From positions 1-35,926 of the forward strand of contig JAILAI010000155.1 of the NCBI GenBank assembly GCA_024681705.1: a stretch of DNA of 35,926 nucleotides, read 5' to 3'. Source of the DNA: Prevotella sp. (GTDB taxonomy: Bacteria > Bacteroidota > Bacteroidia > Bacteroidales > Bacteroidaceae). The notes beneath the pieces are model-generated. The model did not search any database. It was not told the DNA's origin and saw nothing but the letters and a program-made list of their open reading frames with translations. Below, piece after piece: positions 1 to 9,200 of the stretch (position 1 is the first letter of the stretch; every line of letters starts with the position of its first letter). The translations under genes and the position numbers were made by a program.

Positions 1-178
1 TTATAAAGTGAAGTTATCGCAATTTGTCGCGTTCTTCGTCATTGCCTTCGGTCTATACCTGCTCACAGGTTCATATTTGATGATGGCGGGAATTTTCATG
101 CTGCTTCTTGTGGCCGTACCACTTTTGGCAAAATGGATTACCAGAAACATCAAAGACAAAGAAGAACAAACCCTATAA
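1..178 (+). CDS. C-terminal end of a membrane protein (5' end outside window)
   Basis: Reading from base 2, 58 codons run to a TAA at 176-178. The peptide has two closely spaced hydrophobic stretches (around FVAFFVIAFGLYLLTG and MMAGIFMLLLVAVPLLA) and ends in a short charged tail, KDKEEQTL. This fits the last two transmembrane helices of an inner-membrane protein with a cytoplasmic C-terminus. The family cannot be identified from the fragment. The next gene starts 7 bases later, so the two are probably co-transcribed. Confidence 0.55.
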   Translation, partial: YKVKLSQFVAFFVIAFGLYLLTGSYLMMAGIFMLLLVAVPLLAKWITRNIKDKEEQTL

Positions 179-185
179 GAACGCT

Positions 186-1751
186 ATGCAACAGCTCATT
201 CAATTATACAGCCAATGGAGTGGGGAAGAACCGCTGAAAGTGGACAAACTTCCAGGTGCAGGTAGCAACAGGCAATATTATCGTATCAGTGGACACGATC
301 AGAAGACCGTCGTCGGTGTCATTGGTACGAGTCGTGATGAGAACCATGCTTTTATCTATCTGTCGCACCATTTCACCAAGCGCCAGTTGCCTGTTCCTCA
401 GGTGCTAGTGGCAAGTAGCGACGAACTACGCTACCTTCAAACCGATCTTGGAGCCTTGTCGCTTTACGATGCCATCAAGGGTGGTCGAGAAGCGGGGGGA
501 AGATATAACCTGAAAGAGCAACTGTTACTGAAGTCAACCATACGTGAACTTCCAAACATTCAGATTCGCGGTGCTCGAGGACTCGATTTCTCACACTGCT
601 ATCCACAACCTGAGTTCGATGCAGATAGCGTACTCTTCGACCTGAACTACTTTAAATACTGCTTTCTAAAAGCCACTGAGATTGACTTTCACGAGTTGAA
701 ACTCGAAGCCGATTTCCGTTTGCTGGCCAAGGACTTAACGGCAGAGTCGGCCGACTCCTTCCTATATCGCGATTTCCAAGCTCGCAACATTATGTTGATG
801 CCCGCGGAAAACAAAGAGTCGTACAAACCCTATTTCATCGATTTCCAAGGCGGACGACGTGGGCCCTATTATTACGATCTGGCCTCGTTTCTCTGGCAGG
901 CTTCCGCAAAATACTCTCACAAATTGCGCCGCGAGTTAGTGTTTGAATACTACAACGCCCTCAAGCAATATACGGAGGTTCCAACGCCTCACCATTTTGT
1001 CAACCGTTTATCGTTGTTTGTGTTGTTCCGCACGCTTCAGGTACTGGGGGCATATGGCTTCCGTGGGTATTTCGAACGCAAACAGCACTTCATTACCTCC
1101 ATTCCGCCAGCAATCGTCAACCTGCGCGAATTGCTCGAAGATAGTCAATTCCCTTATCCGTACCTCGTTTCTATCCTTCAGCAACTGACAAGGCTTCCGC
1201 AATTCCAGCAAATAGAACAAGCCGCACAGAACCGTTCCGACGGGTTCCGCACAACTGAAAACAATCCTTATAGGGCTCATCCGAAGGATGGTCCAGCAAC
1301 GTTCTCGAAATACGATGGCAAAGGTCCGCTTGTGGTGCGTGTGTTTAGTTTCTCCTATCGGAAAGGCATTCCTGAGGATGAATCGGGTAACGGTGGAGGA
1401 TATGTGTTCGATTGCCGAAGCACTCACAATCCTGGTCGCTATGAGCCTTACAAAAAACTTACTGGACTCGATGACCCTGTAATCCGTTTCCTCGAGGATG
1501 ATGGCGAAATACTTACATTTCTCGAAAGCATCTACAAACTTGCCGATGCGCATGTGGCTCGATATATACAACGAGGTTTCACAAGCCTGATGTTCTCTTT
1601 CGGATGTACGGGCGGTCAGCATCGTTCGGTCTATAGCGCACAACATCTAGCTGAGCATATCAATAGTAAGTATGGCGTAGAGGTGCGCATCTGTCACCGC
1701 GAACAGAACATTCAACAAGTGTTGCCGGCAAAGCCTACAGAAGCAGAGTAA
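186..1751 (+). CDS. APH/AmgK-like sugar kinase fused to a RapZ C-terminal domain
   Basis: The first ~340 residues resemble the aminoglycoside phosphotransferase/AmgK kinase fold. They show a glycine-rich nucleotide loop (GAGSNRQYYRI), the catalytic loop YRDFQARNIML and the metal-binding loop IDFQGGRRGPYYYDLAS. AmgK enzymes phosphorylate N-acetylmuramate/GlcNAc in cell-wall recycling. From about residue 390 the protein matches the C-terminal domain of RapZ, the RNase adaptor that senses glucosamine-6-phosphate in enterobacteria, with its signature SFGCTGGQHRS. RapZ's N-terminal P-loop domain is absent. I chose the ATG at 186 (protein begins MQQLIQLYSQ) over an in-frame upstream ATG at 108, because 108 lies inside the preceding gene. 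The product is 521 residues. The kinase substrate and any RNA-related role are inferred from family, not shown here. Confidence 0.88.
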   Translation: MQQLIQLYSQWSGEEPLKVDKLPGAGSNRQYYRISGHDQKTVVGVIGTSRDENHAFIYLSHHFTKRQLPVPQVLVASSDELRYLQTDLGALSLYDAIKGGREAGGRYNLKEQLLLKSTIRELPNIQIRGARGLDFSHCYPQPEFDADSVLFDLNYFKYCFLKATEIDFHELKLEADFRLLAKDLTAESADSFLYRDFQARNIMLMPAENKESYKPYFIDFQGGRRGPYYYDLASFLWQASAKYSHKLRRELVFEYYNALKQYTEVPTPHHFVNRLSLFVLFRTLQVLGAYGFRGYFERKQHFITSIPPAIVNLRELLEDSQFPYPYLVSILQQLTRLPQFQQIEQAAQNRSDGFRTTENNPYRAHPKDGPATFSKYDGKGPLVVRVFSFSYRKGIPEDESGNGGGYVFDCRSTHNPGRYEPYKKLTGLDDPVIRFLEDDGEILTFLESIYKLADAHVARYIQRGFTSLMFSFGCTGGQHRSVYSAQHLAEHINSKYGVEVRICHREQNIQQVLPAKPTEAE

Positions 1752-1793
1752 AGACCTATAGTTATATTGAGCTCAACAAAACTCGTAGAAAAT

Positions 1794-1825
1794 ATAATCC
1801 CCGCCCATCACTGAGCAGGGATTAT
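1794..1825. terminator. Possible bidirectional terminator between convergent genes
   Basis: An 8-bp perfect inverted repeat, ATAATCCC (1794-1801) and GGGATTAT (1818-1825), lies between the convergent APH-RapZ and esterase genes. The loop is 16 nt. T-tracts on either side are weak, so the assignment is tentative. Confidence 0.4.
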
Positions 1826-1835
1826 TGTTGTCAGC

Positions 1836-3314
1836 TTATTCCGGCAAGATGGGGTCGCCCATCTGCGAATCCTCAGCATCACTCTCGTTGAGTTTGAAGA
1901 GCATAAACTTTGGACTCTCAGCTGTGCAAGGTGTCCATTGACCAGCTTCTTGTCCGTTCGGGTCGCCATACTTCACAAAATTAGTCCAAGCCGTCAGCAT
2001 CTTTTCTGCGAGGTCCCAGTCGCCTTGTGTCCAAGGGCGCCAGCAATGTTTCAACGACTTGAAGACAAACCAGAGGTCGGATGAGTGGAATGCGCCTTTC
2101 AGACGATCGGTGATTTCAGGATGCTTGCCATCGTCGGGTAACGGACGGGCAAATTCATAGGCCCATGCCTTTCCGCCCTTCTCTTGTCTTACTTTACAGA
2201 ACTCAGCAATGCCAGGACCCATCTGCCCCATATCGTTCAGAGTGTAGCCAATCATATAAGGTACATTGGCGATAGAATCGCTACGGGTAGCCTCGTCGAA
2301 GTTCTTCAAGCTTACATATCCGTCGATGATAGGACGTTGCATTAGGAAGACTTCGCTCTTGTTCACCATGTTGTAGAGTTGGCCAACTGAGTAGAGTAAC
2401 TCGGTGGAAGCAGCACGCAACTTGGCGATGTCTGTGAGCCCAGCCCAATCCATCACCTTCTTCGTTTCGGCTTCCGATTCTTTCAGCGTGGGGTTATAGG
2501 TGAAGAACTTGTTCACGGGTGTTGCAGGTTTGGCCGCTTCACCATCTTTTGCAGGTACGTTGATGCCGCCACCACTCATTATTACGGCCTTGTGGAAAAG
2601 ACCACGTGCGAGAGGCGATTCACATAGCGTACGCACACTTCCAGCACCTGCACTCTGGCCAAAAATGGTTACGTTGTCAGGGTCGCCACCAAACTGAGCG
2701 ATGTTTGCTTTAATCCATTTCAGTGACTGAATCTGATCAAGTATGCCATAGTTGCCAGACACGTGGTTGGCACTTTCGGCAGAAAGATCGGGATGGGTCA
2801 TGAAGCCAAAGATGCCCAGACGATAGTTAATGCTCACCAGAACGACGTCTTTTGAAGCCCATTCCTGACCGTCGAACTCTGGCTCCGAACCCCAGCCTTC
2901 ACGATAACCGCCACCATGAATCCAAAGTGCTACAGGTAATTTCTTGTCGACTTCTCCAGGTGCTTTCGTCCAGACATTCAAATAGAGGCAATCTTCACTA
3001 TAGGGTGCTTCGTCGCCATACCCCCACTCGGAGGCATAGAAGCCAGGATAGTGAACTGCCTGATAACCAGGATGACCAAATTTGTCACACACTCTGACGC
3101 CTTCCCATGCCACTACAGGCTGAGGTTCTTTCCAGCGCAAGTCGCCAATAGGCGGTGCGGCATAGGGTATTCCACGATAGACGTACACACCCTCGTTCTC
3201 GGCCAAAACGCCCTGCACTTGTCCGCCCTCAATGCTCAGTACAGGGTTGTTCTCTTTTCTGTCGCAACTCCATAACAGAGTAGCTGACAATGCTAACAAT
3301 ACTAACTTTTTCAT
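1836..3314 (-). CDS. Carboxylesterase type B, predicted lipoprotein
   Basis: A 492-residue alpha/beta-hydrolase of the carboxylesterase type B (pNB esterase) family, hydrolysing carboxylic esters. Visible motifs are YRGIPYAAPP, EDCLYLNVW, the oxyanion-hole segment WIHGGGY, and the nucleophile elbow FGQSAGAGS with Ser221. The likely catalytic His lies in GAFHSSDLW. The start at 3314 gives MKKLVLLALSATLLWSC, a lipoprotein signal peptide with a lipobox-like LWSC; the longer reading frame upstream would bury this signal. It lies 93 bp downstream of the GH9 gene on the same strand, so co-transcription is likely. In this context it may remove acetyl or aryl esters from plant polysaccharides, but that substrate is an inference. 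Confidence 0.88.
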   Translation of the reverse strand: MKKLVLLALSATLLWSCDRKENNPVLSIEGGQVQGVLAENEGVYVYRGIPYAAPPIGDLRWKEPQPVVAWEGVRVCDKFGHPGYQAVHYPGFYASEWGYGDEAPYSEDCLYLNVWTKAPGEVDKKLPVALWIHGGGYREGWGSEPEFDGQEWASKDVVLVSINYRLGIFGFMTHPDLSAESANHVSGNYGILDQIQSLKWIKANIAQFGGDPDNVTIFGQSAGAGSVRTLCESPLARGLFHKAVIMSGGGINVPAKDGEAAKPATPVNKFFTYNPTLKESEAETKKVMDWAGLTDIAKLRAASTELLYSVGQLYNMVNKSEVFLMQRPIIDGYVSLKNFDEATRSDSIANVPYMIGYTLNDMGQMGPGIAEFCKVRQEKGGKAWAYEFARPLPDDGKHPEITDRLKGAFHSSDLWFVFKSLKHCWRPWTQGDWDLAEKMLTAWTNFVKYGDPNGQEAGQWTPCTAESPKFMLFKLNESDAEDSQMGDPILPE

Positions 3315-3407
3315 GCTAAAACTATAATGGTAGAAATTTAAAAAGGTCTTCAATGCGTATCTAGGTCGTGCCAATGCTGAGCGATGTTATCCGTCTTGTG
3401 CACAACT

Positions 3408-5924
3408 CTATTGATGGTTTTTGGCGCTTATCTTTTGAGCTGCCAACACGAGGAACAGATAGTGGGATGAACCGCCACCAAGCACATATTCTGTTTGTTG
3501 CCAAAGGAAAGGAAACTCAAGAAGTTCGGGGAAATCGGGACGGATAAGGGCTGTACCCGACACAACACCACCCGGAATGAAGCTCCAATCGGCCCTATTA
3601 AGACCATAGGCAACTGTAGCCGAACGAGCACCCACACCCGATGCAAACGAAGCCGTATTGCTACCAGGATGACACCCGAGGATAAAGTTTAGCGCGTTGT
3701 AAACCGTTTCAGGAGCGAAGATTTCGGGATACTCGCTTGTCAGATAATAATACTCAAAGCCGAAACGTTGGATATCCCATCCTGCTCCCCAGATAGACGG
3801 TCGATAGGGTACGCCGTAAGGTGTCTCTGCCGATAGCTTCTGCAACTCCAATTGATAGTTCTGCAACGCTTCTCTGAAGGCTTCTGCAAAGCGTTTAGAC
3901 CGCTTGTCTTTTTTTGATGAAAGCATTTTGGCTACGCGGGCAGTGAACCATCCCGTATTCCGAATGTTTTTTACGTAAAGGTCCTGATGACTTAGGATAA
4001 AGTCAAGATAGCTTTGTTCGCCGGTCGTCAGGTAGAGTTCAACGGCTGCTTGAAGACGGAGTACGTCATTATTGTTATCGTTGAATATTTCCTTCGCAAT
4101 CTGCAGGCATTCGCTGCTCAATGCATCGTTATAGCCTTTGAGTACACGAGAGGCAGCAGCCAGATTGGCAGCTGTTGACAATGCCCGATACGGATTGTTT
4201 TCAGTGAACAGCCATCGGTCGTCTTCGTTGCCGGCAATACCATCGGTCATCGAAGCGGCATCACCCAACAGAACGTATTGTCTGAGGTTGTTGCAGATGA
4301 TTCCCCGATAGAGGCGGCCTAAAGCGCGATAAGCACTCACCACCGTTAGCACACCGTTTTCCACCTGCTGTAGCACATCGTTTCGACCATCGCTCTCGTG
4401 TATCTCAACACGGTGTTTGCTCTGGTCAATTGAAGTCACGTCTATATCAGGTTTAAATGCCTCGTAGGTCAACGCTAGAATATAAGCTTCGCCTGCCTGT
4501 GACTCTACGCGTAGGTCGAAGTCACCCGCATCGTGCCAACCACCCACATTCACGCCCTTAATCAGCTTCTCCACCGGTGGAAGTGCTTCGCTCTCTTGCA
4601 CATATCCATCGATGTGGTTACCCACAACGGCCATCTGCGCATCGTCCATGTGGCAAGCATCGTGCCATACTCGATACTTTTCGCTGACACGCATGTGGCA
4701 CATCTGTACTGGCAGGAAATATTCAATCACGGGTTGCCACACACCTCGGTCGTAAACGTTGCTGGCAATACGGAATGTGCTAGACAAAGAGTTGCCATAC
4801 CTTATTTTATATAGTCCCTCATGAGTGACATCGCTGAAGTCGGCTGTCAGATACCGATAGCGTAGGAAACGACCCCATTCCGTAGCAGACAATTCTCTAA
4901 CCACTTGTTCGCCATTATGGTCGACACGTATCAATTGTGCCCGTTCAATCTGACGGTCGCGTAAATCAGTTTCAATAATTACCTTCTTTGGTTGTGAGGG
5001 GTGATAGCCGACCTGCGAGGTTTGTACCACTGGTTCATAACGCCAGTCTTCAACGACATTGGGAGTAATGACCCATTTTACTGCGCCTTTAGTAACACCC
5101 GCTTTCACTTCGCTACGAAGTACGAACCAACCGTTGTTGTGGTTCATACGACCATCATAGAGTTTCAGAGGTTCGGTTAACGACTCTATCGTAAGCCGTC
5201 TGTAGGGGTCGTCGGGTTGCGACGTGAACACACGGCCTTCAGCATAGGGCGCGGCTATCACATCATCAGCGACCATGGGGCTATAACCTTCTGCGTTCAG
5301 ATGATTGATGTCGGCCTTCAGTCCTTTCCCGGCAAAGAAGTCACCTGTATGCCCAATGTTACTCTCAGTCATCAGCAGAGGACTATTAGGTTGTTGAGGA
5401 TAGATGCCTGTTTGATTGTCCATTACCCACGGTTTGCCAAACAATGTTCCGGGGAAGAATTCGAGATTGAAACCAACTTTGCCTTGCAAGAAACTTGGTA
5501 TAGGCTTGTCGAGGTCAACAGTCACAACAATGCTTTTACCTTGGCTTTGCACATTCACGACATAGCTGAAAACATAATCGGGATAAACCATCGGATTAAA
5601 ACCTGTGATATGCCTTGACGAATCTGGATAGCAGAGTGTGGTCGTTATGCTGTTACCGTCAACTTTCCTTTCCAATTGCTTTGGAACGGGTTGCCATTGA
5701 CCGGGTGTTGCCTCCATTCTGATGTCACCATTTGTAGCAATGCGATGTCCGTTCATGATGACACATACTCCTCCTTGATGACCTTCTGGATAGAAATCGC
5801 TGAAGGCCATTACATCGATACCCCCACAATTGAAGTAACCTTGAGAGTTGAGTTCAAATTGCTGTGCTGATGATGTCAGTGACACAAACAGCAACCAGAA
5901 ACTTGTCAATCGTTTTAAATTCAT
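3408..5924 (-). CDS. Glycoside hydrolase family 9 enzyme with N-terminal Ig-like domain
   Basis: An 838-residue exported protein (signal peptide MNLKRLTSFWLLFVSLTSSAQ, cleaved near SSA-Q). Around residues 300-390 there is a cellulase N-terminal Ig-like region (TSQVGYHPSQPKKVIIE, and later GLYKIRYG). The catalytic alpha-barrel follows. It contains GGWHDAGDFD, the GH9 segment carrying the catalytic base aspartates, and a C-terminal LWQQTEYVLGGGSSH segment that probably carries the proton-donor glutamate. GH9 enzymes cleave beta-1,4-glucans, including cellulose, mixed-linkage glucan and xyloglucan. The N-terminal ~290 residues are unassigned. The start at 5924 is preferred over 5954 because it puts the signal peptide at the N-terminus. 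No sorting-type C-terminal tail is seen, unlike three of its neighbours. Confidence 0.88.
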   Translation of the reverse strand: MNLKRLTSFWLLFVSLTSSAQQFELNSQGYFNCGGIDVMAFSDFYPEGHQGGVCVIMNGHRIATNGDIRMEATPGQWQPVPKQLERKVDGNSITTTLCYPDSSRHITGFNPMVYPDYVFSYVVNVQSQGKSIVVTVDLDKPIPSFLQGKVGFNLEFFPGTLFGKPWVMDNQTGIYPQQPNSPLLMTESNIGHTGDFFAGKGLKADINHLNAEGYSPMVADDVIAAPYAEGRVFTSQPDDPYRRLTIESLTEPLKLYDGRMNHNNGWFVLRSEVKAGVTKGAVKWVITPNVVEDWRYEPVVQTSQVGYHPSQPKKVIIETDLRDRQIERAQLIRVDHNGEQVVRELSATEWGRFLRYRYLTADFSDVTHEGLYKIRYGNSLSSTFRIASNVYDRGVWQPVIEYFLPVQMCHMRVSEKYRVWHDACHMDDAQMAVVGNHIDGYVQESEALPPVEKLIKGVNVGGWHDAGDFDLRVESQAGEAYILALTYEAFKPDIDVTSIDQSKHRVEIHESDGRNDVLQQVENGVLTVVSAYRALGRLYRGIICNNLRQYVLLGDAASMTDGIAGNEDDRWLFTENNPYRALSTAANLAAASRVLKGYNDALSSECLQIAKEIFNDNNNDVLRLQAAVELYLTTGEQSYLDFILSHQDLYVKNIRNTGWFTARVAKMLSSKKDKRSKRFAEAFREALQNYQLELQKLSAETPYGVPYRPSIWGAGWDIQRFGFEYYYLTSEYPEIFAPETVYNALNFILGCHPGSNTASFASGVGARSATVAYGLNRADWSFIPGGVVSGTALIRPDFPELLEFPFLWQQTEYVLGGGSSHYLFLVLAAQKISAKNHQ

Positions 5925-6171
5925 AGCTTTTTTGTTTACGTTTGTAATATTCAATTTCGGTTTTCGGTTGTAAAATTACTCTTTTTTTTTATTACAAGAG
6001 CATCTTCATGTAACAAATTCTTTTGTTTTTCGACGAATTGCCAATCTTTTTCTATCATTCAACGGCATGATAGATGCATATTATACACGAAATATAGAAA
6101 ATGTTATGCAGACGTTTCGATAACTTGAATATCTATTCGTCTATACATACGTTTCCGGAAGTGTTTAATCG
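5925..6171. other. Intergenic region upstream of GH9
   Basis: AT-rich stretch with no open reading frame of note. It should hold the GH9 promoter. A minus-strand TAATTTTA at about 5972-5979 is one mismatch from the Bacteroidetes -7 consensus, but no good -33 partner was found, so no promoter is called. Confidence 0.4.
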
Positions 6172-6205
6172 AAAAATCCCCACCTCCTGACAAAGGGGGT
6201 GGGGA
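6172..6205 (-). terminator. Rho-independent terminator of the pectinesterase gene
   Basis: An 11-bp stem pairs TCCCCACCTCC (6177-6187) with GGGGGTGGGGA (6195-6205), one T-G wobble included, around a 7-nt loop. Reading on the minus strand the stem is followed by TTTTT (6172-6176). It lies 25 bp after the pectinesterase stop codon. Confidence 0.85.
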
Positions 6206-6229
6206 ATATGAGATTATTAGATGATAAAA

Positions 6230-9200
6230 CTATCTGACAATTTTTGATGCAATGTGTTTACCGTTTTTCATCATGTCAATCTTGAGGATGATTCCTGTGG
6301 CGGAAGACGAAACACGATGTCCAGCGACATTATAATAAGTGGTCGAGATGATATCGCTATCATCGTTATTGATTTCCTGAACGCCACTGGGATCAGATAC
6401 GGGTTCTGAAGGCTCACTGAGACCACCCATCTCGTTAGCTGCACGCACGGTGAAGATACCATTCATGTCTTCAGTTGCGATAGTGTACGTAGGATCGGTA
6501 GTGAAAGCCACAACGCGGTCGTTCTTGCATACAGCCCAAAGGAGCACATATGGGCTATCTGACCATGTGAGCGTGTTGCCATGAAGCGTAACATTGACGG
6601 GAACGGGAGCCTGCTCGGTGTAGAGCTGCGGCTGCCAGTCGCCAAATGTGTTTGCAGGATCACCAATGATAGCTGCTTCCTCGGCCGTGATAATTGGATT
6701 GTTTGGATGAGGAGTCTTCTTGCCAAGCGAAGTCGCGCGACCACTCAGGTCGATGGGATTACCCGATGCCGAAACGCTGTTGTATTCAGCCATGCGTGTG
6801 CATCCGCCGTCGCTCATCTCAGCCCAACCGATGCCATAAGGAACAACCTCCATGCGTGTGTCGATGTAGTAGACTTCGGCACCTTCTGTCCATGGGCGTC
6901 CAAGATAGTAGTTTCCATTAACATCAGCCTTCTCGCCGCGAATGGTACAATCCTTGAACACGTAACCGTACTTCTGGTTATCGCGAGGAACGGCAATATA
7001 TCCACCACGTTCACACATCTGAAGCGTAACACGGTTGTAGTATACGTCACCCGAACCGCAAAGGAAATCGGTGCGTCCACGCAACAATCCATCCTCGAAG
7101 TAGAACATTCCACGTGTATTATCGCTTACGTAAGTGTCTTGATATGCCCAGAGACACACATTCTTGCAGATGGTCTTGTTACCACCATCAACGAGAATAA
7201 CGTTGCGGCCAGTGTTGTCGGCGGTGTTCGTCTTGAGGGTGATATCCTGGAAGTAAGTATTGGTAGCGCCACTTGTGAGATAGAGTAATCCACTGGTACG
7301 AATGCCTTCAAGAGGATTGGCCATTCCGCCAGCACCTGCAACTGAATTCTCGGTGAGATCGTTAGGCATCTGGTTTGCAACAGTAGTGAACTCCATGTTT
7401 TCACCAATTATCGACACGTTCGGTGATGCGAACGATGTCTTTGGATCGGGATAGCTCTTACCATCGTTACCTGCCACCATGTTCTGGTCGTTGGCTGGAA
7501 TAATGTAATCGCCTTGTCTGACAAAGATACGATAGCGCTTTGATTTGTCGCTTCGTGTTGAAGCAGCCGTTAGCGCTTCCTTGAATGTTCCGTCATCAGG
7601 AACGATGAAGTCGTAAAGTTCCTTATTAACAGTGGGTTTGTCCATTGTAGTGAAGGAAACGTTGATGGCATCAACAAGTGTATTACCAGCAAGGTCGCTT
7701 ATCGATTTTCCCTGAAGCGTAAAGTTGTATTCAGTAGAGTAGGTGAGTCCCTTGTATTCAAAGGTGATGGTCTTTCCACTCACTACGCCCTTGGTAGGAT
7801 TCTGAACAATACTCTTTATATTAATGTCGTTGATATAGCCAACAACATCATCAGCCATTTGTACACGTTCGTCGAAGTTGAGAACAATGCGACCTGAAGC
7901 AGATACACCCTTTGATCCATTGGCTGGAACCGTGGAAACAAGAACAGGTGCAACGCCATCGTCATATACGTCTGCGTCGGCTATCAGGAAGATGTTCGTG
8001 ATGGCAGTGCCGTCGTTGTCACTCTGTGTACCGTCGATAGCACCATTGGTATCAGGCATCCAGCGCAGATAGAGAGTCTCTGTATGATTAGCCTCTGCGG
8101 GTAGCGTGAAGTTGCATTCGGTGAGCGATTTGGGGGCAGCCATATCTATAGAACCAGCTTTCTGCCAATTCGTACCGTCAGCCGACCATTCGAGGTCAAT
8201 ATGCGTGTAGGCATTGTAGTTGTAAAGCAGTTGACTCATCACGCGGATGTTGCTGAAGTCGCGTGCATTAACCTTTGTCTGGTAGTGATATCTACCCACT
8301 TCTTTCCAGTTGACGGCAGCACCAGCCATCGACTCATATCCACCAGCAGCCTGTGTGCTCTTGTCGAGCCAAGCGGCAGTGTTTCCGTCGGCATCAATAA
8401 GTACAAGCTGTGTAGCATCGTTGTCGGGTGTACTGTAGAAGTCGGCCACACGACTGCTATTTCCGGGCAGGAAGAAGTCCCATCCAACAATATAGTCAAT
8501 GACAGAGAATGTGGCGGTGAGTTCAACGTCGCTGTTCATGTCAACCTTAATTTCACTATTTGTTTCCTGGTTGCTCCAACTGTTGAAAGTAAGAATGGCA
8601 TTGCTGGTGGCGGTCAGCGTCACCTGAGTTCCCTCCTCATACATGTTCTTTCCATCGACAACTACAGGTTTCGGGTTAGGTTGAACCTGATAGAGGTTGG
8701 CACCACCTGCAACGTTATATTTCAACTCATAGGTCTTCACGGCTTCGAAGTTGGCTGTGAGTTCGCTATTCCCCGATAGTGTGTAGACGAATACATTGTC
8801 GGTTGACACGACATTGCCTTCAGCATCTGTCCAGTTAATAAACTTGTAGCCAAAGTTCTTGGTTGCTGTGAGTTTCAATTCAGTTCCTTCGTCGAACTCT
8901 GTTCCTTGAGGATAGACATTGACAGTTCCTCCCTCAACTGGGTTTGCATTGAGGGTCAATGTGTACTTGTTTACATCTTCTGTAGTACCGTTGACTGTTC
9001 CCTCAATATGTACATCACCTATGCCCCATTGCTTATTGGTAGCAAGACCATCCTCTGTAACGACAAGTGAGAAACTCTCGGATGTGAGAAGCTCGGCTGG
9101 AACACTATAAGAGAACTCATAGCACCAATTGGGGTCGGAACCCTTTGCGTCTGTTTCTTTCGTCTTATTGTTACGTGCAGGTATAAGACCTGTTCCCAAC

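Noticed and set aside
6581..9110. Long plus-strand reading frames (up to 235 codons) opposite the pectinesterase
   Set aside because: They mirror the codon pattern of the real gene, contain no family motif and have no promoter or ribosome-binding site.
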